Positions 21,801 through 29,917 of a stretch of DNA of 29,917 bases are shown here, piece after piece. The translations under genes and the position numbers were made by a program. Source of the DNA: Glaciecola sp034112105 (GTDB lineage Bacteria; Pseudomonadota; Gammaproteobacteria; Enterobacterales; Alteromonadaceae); contig JAWUVZ010000033.1 in the NCBI GenBank assembly GCA_034112105.1, positions 1 through 29,917 on the forward strand, read 5' to 3'. Position 1 is the first letter of the stretch. Every line of letters starts with the position of its first letter. The notes beneath the pieces were generated by a model. The model saw only the letters and a program-made list of their open reading frames with translations. It had not been told where the DNA came from and ran no database searches.

Positions 21801-24779
21801 ATGTTCACAAAATCAAAATTGACTAAGTCAGTTAGTTTAGCAATAGCCTTCGGTGTAGCATCAACTGCTATTATTGGTGCAAGTACTGCTTTTGCACAGG
21901 AAGGCGCTAGTCCCGAAGAAAAAAGCATCGAAAAAATATCGGTTACAGGCTCGCGTATTTTGCGTCCTGGTGCCATTTCCGCCAGCCCAATCATGTCGAT
22001 GGACGCTGAAGATATTGAATTTCTTCAAGAACCAGAAATTGAAAAAATCATTCGTATATTACCAGGAACAATTCCGGGTGATGGCGCTAACGTTAATAAC
22101 GGTTCTGCCGGTGCCGCAACTGTCAATTTACGTGGTTTAGGAACTCAAAGAACGTTAGTGTTGATGAATGGCCGCCGTATGGTTCCATTTAACTTTAATG
22201 GTCAAGTAGATACCGCCACCATCCCCACAGCGTTAATTGAGCGAGTTGATGTAGTAACGGGTGGAGCTTCTGCAGTATATGGTTCCGATGCCGTGGCAGG
22301 CGCAGTGAACTTTATTCTTAAAGAGAACTTCGAAGGTGTTGCCTTGGAATATACTCACTCACAAACGGGTGATAGTGACGGCAAGAAAGATAATCTATCT
22401 TTTACCGTAGGTTCAAACCTTGCTGAGGACCGCGGTAACATTGCTTTATCTCTAAGTTGGATGAATCGTGACCAAATTTTGTTGGGTGATAGGCCATTAG
22501 GTTTATTGGGGATCAACACAGATGACGGTGCCGGTTTAGAACAGTTCCTTGCTGGCGAGCCACCGTTAGCCCCAGTTGCCGGTTGTGGCGGCCCTAACGT
22601 AGTCCAAGCTGGTGGTTCTACAACTTCTATTCCTACCCGTTTCGCTATTGTTGGTGGTGGCGCAGCATCGGCTGGCCAATTCAGAGATGATGGCACTATC
22701 GGCTCTGAATGTAGCCGCTTTAACTTCAACCCATTTAATTTCTATCAGACGCCTCAAGAGCGTTTTAGTGCAACAGTTGTTGGCCATTATGACATTAATG
22801 ATGACCACAGAGTATATGCGACTTTTAGCCATACTAATGTGACCGTAGATACGCAGATTGCCCCCTCTGGTACTTTTGGTGCTGCATTTAATTTGCCTCT
22901 GGCTAACCCGTTGATAGGGGACCAAGCCCGTCAATTTATGATAGATGCCGGTAATACGGCACTTGCGAGCGGATTATTAAGTTCAGATCCGAGCGCACCG
23001 TTGACTAACTGGCAGGATATTAATCAAAACGGTGTTGTTGATGTCGAAGATTATCTGACAGTTCAATTACGTCGTCGAACCTTGGAGTTGGGGCCTCGTT
23101 CAGAAGCTTATGATACCGATCAATTCCAGTTTGTAGCGGGCGTTAAAGGTTTAATTACGGGTGATTGGGAATATGATGTTTCTTACCAATATGGTGAGTC
23201 AAACCGTGTTACCACTCGTGATGGTTATACTAACCTGACCAATATCCAAAATGCATTGGACACTACCGATGGTGTGACTTGTAAGAATGGCGACTCTTCC
23301 TGCGTGCCTATTAATTTGTTTGGCGGCTTTGGCACTATTACTGACGAGCAGGCTGGTTATGCAACAGCAATTGCTTTGCAGACGCAAAAGTATGAGCAGA
23401 CCGTGGGCCAAATTATTGTGAATGGCCCAGTTGAGTATGTTTCCAGCCCATTTGCTGGTGAAGCGTTGTTGATGAGTTTTGGTTACGAGTATCGTGAAGA
23501 GACTGGTAGCTTAAACCCGGATGAGTGTTTGAAATTAGCACCAGCCAGTTGCCAAGGCGGCGCAGGCGGTAACTTGTTACCGATTGATGGTGGATTTACA
23601 TCTGATGAGTTCTTCTTTGAGGGTATTTTACCTCTCGTTGCGGATCAGTCTTATACTGAACAACTTGATTTGGAATTTGGTTATCGTGCTGCTGATTACG
23701 ATTCTGTAGGTTCAGTCGATACTTGGAAAATTGGTTTAGCTTGGCGTCCAGTTGAGAACTTGTTGTTCCGCATTATGGAGCAGTCCGCAACTCGAGCGCC
23801 TAACGTAGGTGAGCTCTTTTCGCCAGTAGTAACTGGTCTTGATAATGCCCTAGGAGACCCTTGCTCAGTAGGCAACCCAAATATTAATGCTACATTACGT
23901 GATTTGTGTATCTCCACTGGTATGTCAGGGGCTCAGGTTGGTCAGGTGCAGGATGTAATCTCTGGTCAGATTAGTGTTATTTCAGGGAGCGATCCGGTGA
24001 ACGTGCCGGGCGCAGAAGACGCTTCTACCTTTACTGCTGGCTTTGTATGGACAGATAATTTTTTGAAAAACTGGTCGTTTTCTGTTGATTATTACGACAT
24101 CGACATCAAAGACACCATTGGTCAATTTTCGGCTCAAGAAATTTTGGATAGCTGTTATATTGAGGGTAATCCGCTTGAATGTTCTAAAATTCAACGTATT
24201 GGCGGTGACTTAACGATTGCGGGTTCAGGAATACAGTTATTCACCACAAACCTGAACTATTTTCAGGTTGAAGGGATCGAAGTTGGTATTAACTTTGATG
24301 TTGAATTAGAAGATATGGGTCAGTTGTCCTTCTCTACTAATATTAACAAATACTTGACTAATGAGCGTCAAAGCTCTGATGTTTCTGCTGTAATTGACTG
24401 CAATGGTTTTTATGGTTCGGATTGCAGCCCAACATCTGATTTACGTTTCATTCAACGCGCTACTTGGTCTATGGATGACTATACCGTTTCAGCTTTATGG
24501 CGTTATAGCAGCGCTATAGATATTGAAAGAGATCAGCGTGCGGGTGTATTTGAACCGTTCAGAAAAATAGATAGCTATAGTTATATTGACCTGTTTGCTA
24601 GTTACACGCTAAACGATAACCTTAAGTTTACCGCTGGTGTCGATAACTTGTTCGAGGAAGAACCGCCGGTTGTTGGTGGCGAAGCTGGTTCAACGACATT
24701 TAACGGCGGTAATACCTTCCCAAGTAGCTATGATGTGCTAGGGCGAGTCTACAAATTTGGTGTTAAAGTGCAATTCTAA
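21801..24779 (+). CDS. TonB-dependent outer-membrane receptor, substrate unknown
   Basis: The 992-residue product is a TonB-dependent transporter, which uses energy from TonB-ExbB-ExbD to import a ligand across the outer membrane. It has a signal peptide cleaved near AFA-QEG (about residue 32), a TonB-box-like EKISVTGSR (44-52), and the plug domain with INLRG-like VNLRGLGTQRTLVLMNGRR and GASAVYGSDAVAGAVNFIL. A long beta-barrel follows, ending in the typical aromatic C-terminus GVKVQF. An EF-hand-like loop, DINQNGVVDVED, lies at residues 406-417. Several cysteine pairs occur in predicted extracellular loops. Proteins of this length and plug type are abundant in Alteromonadales and often handle oligosaccharides or peptides; the neighbours give no clue to substrate. 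GGGAG precedes ATG 21801. Confidence 0.93.
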   Translation: MFTKSKLTKSVSLAIAFGVASTAIIGASTAFAQEGASPEEKSIEKISVTGSRILRPGAISASPIMSMDAEDIEFLQEPEIEKIIRILPGTIPGDGANVNNGSAGAATVNLRGLGTQRTLVLMNGRRMVPFNFNGQVDTATIPTALIERVDVVTGGASAVYGSDAVAGAVNFILKENFEGVALEYTHSQTGDSDGKKDNLSFTVGSNLAEDRGNIALSLSWMNRDQILLGDRPLGLLGINTDDGAGLEQFLAGEPPLAPVAGCGGPNVVQAGGSTTSIPTRFAIVGGGAASAGQFRDDGTIGSECSRFNFNPFNFYQTPQERFSATVVGHYDINDDHRVYATFSHTNVTVDTQIAPSGTFGAAFNLPLANPLIGDQARQFMIDAGNTALASGLLSSDPSAPLTNWQDINQNGVVDVEDYLTVQLRRRTLELGPRSEAYDTDQFQFVAGVKGLITGDWEYDVSYQYGESNRVTTRDGYTNLTNIQNALDTTDGVTCKNGDSSCVPINLFGGFGTITDEQAGYATAIALQTQKYEQTVGQIIVNGPVEYVSSPFAGEALLMSFGYEYREETGSLNPDECLKLAPASCQGGAGGNLLPIDGGFTSDEFFFEGILPLVADQSYTEQLDLEFGYRAADYDSVGSVDTWKIGLAWRPVENLLFRIMEQSATRAPNVGELFSPVVTGLDNALGDPCSVGNPNINATLRDLCISTGMSGAQVGQVQDVISGQISVISGSDPVNVPGAEDASTFTAGFVWTDNFLKNWSFSVDYYDIDIKDTIGQFSAQEILDSCYIEGNPLECSKIQRIGGDLTIAGSGIQLFTTNLNYFQVEGIEVGINFDVELEDMGQLSFSTNINKYLTNERQSSDVSAVIDCNGFYGSDCSPTSDLRFIQRATWSMDDYTVSALWRYSSAIDIERDQRAGVFEPFRKIDSYSYIDLFASYTLNDNLKFTAGVDNLFEEEPPVVGGEAGSTTFNGGNTFPSSYDVLGRVYKFGVKVQF

Positions 24780-24809
24780 GCTGAATTTTTTACTAGTTGA
24801 ATAAAAGTA

Positions 24810-24838
24810 AAAAAACGGAGCCTGTGGCTCCGTTTTTT
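24810..24838. terminator. Bidirectional terminator between the TonB receptor gene and ppc
   Basis: A perfect 13-bp stem, A6-CGGAGCC/GGCTCCG-T6 (24810-24822, 24826-24838), with a TGT loop. The A-run on one side and T-run on the other let it stop transcription from both converging genes. Confidence 0.93.
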
Positions 24839-24962
24839 ATATCTCATACTAACTTCACGGTCTTCTTCGTAGCGTATATTCTTAAGCCATAAAGTCTACA
24901 AGTATCAAATTATTGCTGCTACATCGCTTCTTGCAAGGCAATAAACCCCAACTAAAACCCAT

Positions 24963-27572
24963 TTACCCTGTGTTACGCAAACCAATAGCAATACCTGTAA
25001 TAGTCACCATCATCGCCATTTCTAAGGTAGCGGTGTCATTATCATTATACTCAGAAGAGCCTTCTTTACGTATTCTGTCCAGAAGTTCTATTTGCAAATA
25101 GTGCAATGGCTCAAGGTATCCACCACGAATTTCCATCGACAATTTGCCGTGCGGGTCATCTTCCATCATGTCGGTGTGGTCAAGGATACGCAAAATTGAG
25201 GCGATACTGTCTTTAAGTTCTGCACGTAATCCCTCGCCAAAATGTTTGAGATTGTCCGGCACTAAACGAGCATCATAAGCAGCACTGATATGCGGTTCTG
25301 CTTTTTTAAACACCATATCGAGCATCGACAATCGGGAATTAAAGAAAGGCCAATTATTAATCATGTCCTGAACCGTCTCTTCATTACCTTCGCTGATAAC
25401 GCTCTCAACGGCTTTCATCACCCCTAACCAAGATGGCAACACCATGCGAGTTTGTGCCCATGCAAATATCCACGGGATCGCACGCAAGCTTTCAATCCCA
25501 CCATTCGGGTTACGTTTTGCTGGGCGGCTTCCCAATGGTAATTTACCTAACTCTTGTTCAGGAGTGGCAACACGAAAGTAAGGGACAAATTCAGGGTCCT
25601 CTCTGACAACGCCACGGTAATTATCACGCGCTTTTGCTGCCATTTGGGTAATTGTTTCACGCCACACAGGTTTCGGAGCAGGTGGCGGGCATAACATCGC
25701 TTCAACAACTGCGGCCGCATAAATTGACAAACTACGTTTAGCTAATTGCGGCATACCAAACTTGTAGCGAATTGTTTCACCTTGCTCGGTTACCCTAAAC
25801 CCGCCGGTCAGTGAACCAGGTGGTTGCGAGTGGATAGCAGCTTTAGCTGGCAAACCACCGCGACCGATCGTGCCACCACGACCATGAAACAAAGTTAACG
25901 TAACTGATTTTTCTTCGGCTAATGCCACCAGAGCTTCTTGTGATTCGTATTGCGCCCAGCCCGCGGCCAGTGAACCTGCGTCTTTGGCTGAATCAGAATA
26001 GCCAATCATGACAAATTGACGGCCATTGATGTAGCCTCTATACCAATCTATTTCAAGCAGATTACGCATCACTTTTGGTGAGTTATTTAAGTCATTGAGG
26101 GTTTCAAATAGCGGTGCGACTGACATTGGCCAGCTCACGCCGGCTTCTTTTAATAGCAATTGTACAGCCATTACATCAGAAGCTTCTCGTGCCATCGATA
26201 TGATGTATATGCCAAAGCTTTCTTGGCCGTGACGGGAGATAACACCGCAAGTATCTAATACTTCTTGCACGTCCTCGCTAGGTTTCCAACTTCGTGGAAT
26301 AAGAGGGCGTTTTGAGCTAAGTTCGCGTAATAAAAATGCTTGTTTATCTTCCTCGCTCCATTGAGCATAATCACCTAGCCCCAGATAGCGTGTTAGCTCG
26401 CTGAATACATCGGCATGGCGATCCGAATCCTGTCGAATGTCTAATTTTAATAAGTTAACGCCGAAGCTGTGCACTCGGCGAATGGCATCTTTCAACGCGC
26501 CTTCTGCAATCACTGCCATACCGCATTCATGCAATGATTCATAACAGGCAAGTAATGGTATTAATAACTCATCGTTACTTGATACCCATTGTTCGATGGG
26601 AAGAACGCCGCTGCTTGTTTTCTCTAGCTTATTACCAATGCCCCTAAGTGCTGCTCTATAGGGTTCTTTTGCATCGCCGACCATACTGCGTAATTTGTCA
26701 TTACAGTCATTCATGGATAGCTCGATATATAGCTCATCCATCTCTAATGAGAACAGTTTGGCAGCCCGGCGCCTAGCGAGCATTAGCACCTCTTCTGTTA
26801 CTTTTGATGTCACAAATGGATTACCGTCGCGATCTCCACCCATCCAAGAGCTAAATTGAACCGTTTTGGCATCTAGTGGCAATGCAATATCGAATTCTGC
26901 TTGAAGATACTCTTCAAGTTCGCGTAAAAATTCTGGCACCGCTTCCCAAAGGGAGTTTTCAATGACGGAAAAGCCCCAACGTGCTTCATCGACAGGCGTT
27001 GGGCGTACGGAACGAATTTCTTCGGTATGCCATGCTTGACTGATTAATGCCGCAATACGCATTTTAATTCTTTGGCGCGCTCTATCGTTTAAATCAGCGG
27101 CATGAAGAGCCTCTAATTGAGCAGCTAGTTGCCTGTGTTTGTGAATAAGGGTGCGGCGTGTCACTTCTGTTGGGTGAGCGGTCAGCACTAAATCAATGTT
27201 TAAATTTTTAATGGCTGAGAGCATTTTTTCTTTATTAGCACCCATGGATTTAATTTTTGCGAGTGACGTGGCCAATGACTCATCGCGCTGGTTCGCACTG
27301 TTATATTCCTGTTCAGCAATATTAGCTAAATTTAAAAACTGAGCAAACGCTCGGCCAATGGTCAATAAAGATTGATTGTCTAAACTAGAAAATAAGGCGG
27401 TAAGATTGTCCGTGCTTTGAGTAACATTTGCATATGAATCGCGACCATCCTGTCTGATTTTCTCGATTTTTTGTAACCATTCGCTGCCTAACTCAGCTTC
27501 AATAGTCTCGCCAAGTGTTGCACCCAAATAACGTACCGTGTCCTTTAATTGTGCATCGAACGAATCGTTCAT
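24963..27572 (-). CDS. ppc: Phosphoenolpyruvate carboxylase
   Basis: Ppc carboxylates phosphoenolpyruvate to oxaloacetate, refilling the TCA cycle. The 869-residue product (E. coli 883) contains the catalytic His133 in VLTAHPTEVTRRTL, SSWMGGDRDGNPFV (Trp243 region), the substrate-binding glycine-rich FHGRGGTIGRGG starting at F562, the SQPPGSLTGGFRVTEQGE loop, and the conserved C-terminal LRNTG needed for allosteric control. ATG 27572 is preceded by AGGA. The gene is monocistronic, convergent with the TonB receptor gene and divergent from fklB, which starts 193 bases away. Confidence 0.98.
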   Translation of the reverse strand: MNDSFDAQLKDTVRYLGATLGETIEAELGSEWLQKIEKIRQDGRDSYANVTQSTDNLTALFSSLDNQSLLTIGRAFAQFLNLANIAEQEYNSANQRDESLATSLAKIKSMGANKEKMLSAIKNLNIDLVLTAHPTEVTRRTLIHKHRQLAAQLEALHAADLNDRARQRIKMRIAALISQAWHTEEIRSVRPTPVDEARWGFSVIENSLWEAVPEFLRELEEYLQAEFDIALPLDAKTVQFSSWMGGDRDGNPFVTSKVTEEVLMLARRRAAKLFSLEMDELYIELSMNDCNDKLRSMVGDAKEPYRAALRGIGNKLEKTSSGVLPIEQWVSSNDELLIPLLACYESLHECGMAVIAEGALKDAIRRVHSFGVNLLKLDIRQDSDRHADVFSELTRYLGLGDYAQWSEEDKQAFLLRELSSKRPLIPRSWKPSEDVQEVLDTCGVISRHGQESFGIYIISMAREASDVMAVQLLLKEAGVSWPMSVAPLFETLNDLNNSPKVMRNLLEIDWYRGYINGRQFVMIGYSDSAKDAGSLAAGWAQYESQEALVALAEEKSVTLTLFHGRGGTIGRGGLPAKAAIHSQPPGSLTGGFRVTEQGETIRYKFGMPQLAKRSLSIYAAAVVEAMLCPPPAPKPVWRETITQMAAKARDNYRGVVREDPEFVPYFRVATPEQELGKLPLGSRPAKRNPNGGIESLRAIPWIFAWAQTRMVLPSWLGVMKAVESVISEGNEETVQDMINNWPFFNSRLSMLDMVFKKAEPHISAAYDARLVPDNLKHFGEGLRAELKDSIASILRILDHTDMMEDDPHGKLSMEIRGGYLEPLHYLQIELLDRIRKEGSSEYNDNDTATLEMAMMVTITGIAIGLRNTG

Positions 27573-27765
27573 TTTTCCTGTTTTCCTTAAATGAAAGCGT
27601 TGTTCACAAGATACTCATCATTGCGCCTAAAGTCTAATTCTAAGATTTATAAGTTAATGTTTGTTAGCATAAGCCGTCAATTTTAAAGCTTTATAGAATG
27701 TGTTAAGCTACGCGGGAAATAAGCACTTACAATTCATATTATAAAATTACTATTTTGGAGACACT

Positions 27766-28386
27766 GTGTCAGATAAGTATTCAACAGTAGAATCACAAGC
27801 AAGTTACGGTATCGGTTATCAAATGGGTGAGCAACTTGCATCAAACCCTTTCGATGGTCTAGATGTAGAGACAGTATTAACTGGTTTAACTGACGGTTTT
27901 AACCGTACCCAGTCACAAGTTGATAATAACGATTTGCGTGCGGCGTTTACCGAAATTCACGAACGTATGCAAGCTGCCAAGCAAGAACAATTTGCAGGTG
28001 CCGTTGAAGAAGGCATTAAGTTCTTAGAAGAGAATGGTCAACGCGAAGGAATTGTTATTACCGAATCTGGTTTGCAGTATGAAATATTAACTGCGGGCAC
28101 TGGCGACATGCCGACAGCTGCATCGACAGTGCGCACGAACTATCATGGTACGCTTATAAACGGCGACGTTTTTGATAGCTCATATGAGCGTGGCCAACCA
28201 GCTGAATTTCCAGTAGGTGGCGTTATTAAAGGCTGGTCAGACGCATTAACAATGATGCCTGTTGGTTCAAAATGGCGTTTATATGTACCTCATGACCTAG
28301 CTTACGGTGAGCAAGGCGCTGGTGGTGCAATAGGCCCATTTAGCACATTAATATTTGACATTGAACTGTTAGATATTATTGCGTAA
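27766..28386 (+). CDS. fklB: FKBP-type peptidyl-prolyl cis-trans isomerase FklB (FKBP22)
   Basis: FklB catalyses cis-trans isomerisation of prolyl bonds. The 206-residue product has exactly the length of E. coli FklB and no signal peptide, so it should be cytoplasmic. The N-terminal helical dimerisation domain begins VESQASYGIGYQMGEQL and runs to about residue 95; the C-terminal FKBP domain contains YHGTLINGDVFDSSYERGQPAEFPV, VIKGWSDALTMMPVGSKW and LAYGEQGAGGAIGPFSTLIFDIELL. The start is GTG 27766 with GGAG at 27757-27760. It is a single gene followed by a strong terminator. Confidence 0.95.
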   Translation: MSDKYSTVESQASYGIGYQMGEQLASNPFDGLDVETVLTGLTDGFNRTQSQVDNNDLRAAFTEIHERMQAAKQEQFAGAVEEGIKFLEENGQREGIVITESGLQYEILTAGTGDMPTAASTVRTNYHGTLINGDVFDSSYERGQPAEFPVGGVIKGWSDALTMMPVGSKWRLYVPHDLAYGEQGAGGAIGPFSTLIFDIELLDIIA

Positions 28387-28450
28387 TCATTGCTAACTAA
28401 TGATGTATTGAGCTTCGATAGCTTTATATGTCATTAAGCGATTTATGCCA

Positions 28451-28484
28451 AAAAAAAAGGAAGCAAGTTTGCTTCCTTTTTTTT
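28451..28484 (+). terminator. Rho-independent terminator of fklB
   Basis: A8-GGAAGCAA (28451-28466) pairs with TTGCTTCC-T8 (28469-28484) around a minimal loop. The A and T runs on both sides make it potentially bidirectional. Confidence 0.92.
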
Positions 28485-29189
28485 AGAATGAACAACTACC
28501 ACAATCTAATTAGACTTGAACCTCGACTCAGCTTCTTTGAGTTTCTGACGATTAGTCCGGTTACAGGCGCAAATAGGTCAAGTATTTCTCATCATATTCT
28601 ATCGTTCTTTATAGTTTATTGTTATTAATTAGAACGCTATCGAAAAAAGAGAATTTACGCCGGTTTTTGAGTAAAAAAGGGCTTATTTTAACTAAATTGT
28701 CTTAAATTCATCCGATAATGGAATGAAATACTTCGATATCAACCTATTAATTTATCCGTTAATACGAACTCAACTTCGAATATAGCGCGCTTATGCTATA
28801 TTTATTTGCTTTTTACCCCTAAAATAGTCAATAATATGCGTAGACATCTAATTAATTGAGTTCGATTTAAATATTATGGTTACGAAAAAAGGTCACAACA
28901 CAGCGATGACCCAATTCAAAAAGCGCAACACGACTGTTCAATCTGCATATATGCACTCCCCTGCATTCGGCGGCACACACTCCCCAACGTGACTGTTTAA
29001 AAAACAAGATGCCCTAATTCTCATGGCATCAAAAATTCTATTGAGTTCTTTCTAGGTTATTGGGTTTTTCCGATAGCCTTAGCCGTAACCTCGGCATGAG
29101 CGAACTTGTTCATTATTTTCATAAAATAGCAGCATACACAAAGCGAATGCTGCTCTACAAAAAAAGAGTTATTAATTTTGGAAACACAA
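28485..29189. other. 700-base gene-poor gap upstream of proB
   Basis: No convincing gene is seen. The stretch is AT-rich except at about 28905-28995, which is GC-richer and holds a 38-codon frame (28876-28992, no good ribosome-binding site), a direct repeat of CACTCCCC (28954-28961, 28978-28985) and an imperfect 16-base direct repeat (28926-28941, 28985-29000). There is an 8-bp inverted repeat AATATAGC/GCTATATT (28779-28786, 28795-28802), a 6-bp one GATGCC/GGCATC (29009-29014, 29025-29030), and an 8-bp one AGCAGCAT/ATGCTGCT (29128-29135, 29147-29154) about 35 bases before proB. The last could be a leader structure. Confidence 0.5.
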
Positions 29190-29917
29190 ATGAGTTTGGT
29201 TGGCTGGAAGAGAATTGTTATAAAAGTGGGTAGTGCGTTAATTGCGCCTAACCAAAATGGTTGCAGTAGTCATTATTTACTGGGTATTGCGCAATTTGTC
29301 GTGCGCTGCAAGTCAATGGGAATTGAAGTTGTATTGGTGTCATCAGGTTCGGTTGCTGCAGGTGCGCACTTTTTCAAAGAGCAAGAAAAAGGCGTTAAGC
29401 CGTCAATCGCAGTTAAGAAAGCGATGGCTGCGGCCGGCCAAATGGAAATGATGGCAACGTGGGATAAGTTATTTGACTTTCCAACAGCCCAAATCTTAGT
29501 TACCCATGGTGATTTAAGAGACCGCGAACGTTACGTCAGTATTAAAGAAACGATTTTTAGTTTACTTGAAAATGGAATCCTGCCTATTTTAAACGAAAAC
29601 GACACCGTGACTACCGATAAACTCAAAGTTGGCGACAATGATAACTTGTCAGCGATGGTAGCCGCAGCAGCAGATGCAGATACGTTAGTTATCTGCTCAG
29701 ACGTCGATGGCCTTTATGATAGCAATCCACATGAGAATCCTGATGCTAAATTGATTTCGAATGTTCCCAATATTACCGATGAAATTTTTGCAATGGCGGG
29801 CGGGGCAACAAGTTCAGTAGGCACGGGGGGCATGAAAACTAAAATACAAGCAGCTGAAAAAGCTGTAGCTCATGGCATTGATACCTACATCGTTAACGGT
29901 TTTACTGTGCAAACGTT
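29190..29917 (+). CDS. proB: Glutamate 5-kinase ProB, cut by the window end
   Basis: ProB phosphorylates glutamate to gamma-glutamyl phosphate, the first and feedback-controlled step of proline synthesis. About 242 codons are present and the frame is still open at the last base. Visible amino-acid-kinase features are VIKVGSALIA at the nucleotide-binding N-terminus, VLVSSGSVAAG, LPILNENDTVTTDKLKVGDN with DNDNLSAM, SDVDGLYDSNP and VGTGGMKTKIQAAEKA. The C-terminal PUA domain found in E. coli ProB (367 residues in all) would lie beyond the window. ATG 29190 is preceded by TTTTGGAAA; the N-terminus matches the family closely without extension. proA is the expected next gene but is not in view. Confidence 0.95.
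   Translation, partial: MSLVGWKRIVIKVGSALIAPNQNGCSSHYLLGIAQFVVRCKSMGIEVVLVSSGSVAAGAHFFKEQEKGVKPSIAVKKAMAAAGQMEMMATWDKLFDFPTAQILVTHGDLRDRERYVSIKETIFSLLENGILPILNENDTVTTDKLKVGDNDNLSAMVAAAADADTLVICSDVDGLYDSNPHENPDAKLISNVPNITDEIFAMAGGATSSVGTGGMKTKIQAAEKAVAHGIDTYIVNGFTVQT

Noticed and set aside
28428..28628. 66-codon frame after fklB
   Set aside because: It runs straight through the fklB terminator and has no ribosome-binding site or recognisable sequence.
29242..29451. 69-codon frame at the right end
   Set aside because: It overlaps proB in another frame; proB is supported by full-length family motifs.

Overview
This is about 30 kb of chromosomal housekeeping sequence, moderately AT-rich, from a gammaproteobacterium. 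The closest fit by protein similarity and gene order is a marine Alteromonadales-type organism (Alteromonas/Glaciecola-like). That placement is inference; no database search was run. Supporting it are E. coli-like RlmD-RelA, SspA/SspB, DolP-DiaA-YraN-LpoA, ArgR/Mdh and a 206-residue FklB, together with a petABC bc1 operon (absent from E. coli) and a large TonB-dependent receptor. I see no phage, transposase, CRISPR array, tRNA or rRNA.

Layout. Positions 1-728 hold no recognisable gene, only short hairpins. Then, all on +: recJ (TTG start at 729), an unrecognised 93-residue gene, recO, pdxJ, acpS, rlmD, relA and a half-length mazG. A non-coding stretch (8950-9341) with a long inverted repeat, a pentanucleotide tandem repeat and the ribosomal-protein promoter and leader leads into rplM-rpsI, which ends in a textbook terminator. 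Next are petA-petB-petC (overlapping genes, terminator) and sspA-sspB. On the minus strand follow lpoA, yraN, diaA and dolP (transcribed in that order), with rsmI divergent from lpoA. rsmI converges on and slightly overlaps argR (-). argR is divergent from mdh (+, terminator). Then come a small TerB-like protein gene, a 992-residue TonB-dependent receptor gene, a bidirectional terminator, ppc (-), fklB (+, terminator), a 700-base gene-poor gap, and the first two thirds of proB, cut by the window end.

How the genes work together. The first block combines DNA repair (RecJ, RecO), cofactor and lipid-carrier activation (PdxJ, AcpS), rRNA methylation (RlmD), the stringent response (RelA) and nucleotide clean-up (MazG). 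The middle block makes ribosomal proteins, the bc1 complex of aerobic respiration and the SspA/SspB stress and ClpXP-adaptor pair. The minus-strand block serves the cell envelope and replication timing (LpoA for PBP1A, DolP in the outer membrane, DiaA for DnaA). The rest is central metabolism: malate dehydrogenase and PEP carboxylase around oxaloacetate, ArgR for arginine control, ProB for proline.

Most of the window is ordinary. The points most worth a second look are: mazG reduced to its C-terminal catalytic half right beside relA; recJ placed next to recO with an unknown gene between and without the usual lepB-rnc-era; an EF-hand-like loop in the TonB receptor; an insertion in AcpS; and structured or repeat-bearing intergenic stretches at 1-635, 8950-9341 and 28485-29189. 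I found no convincing undescribed multi-gene system.
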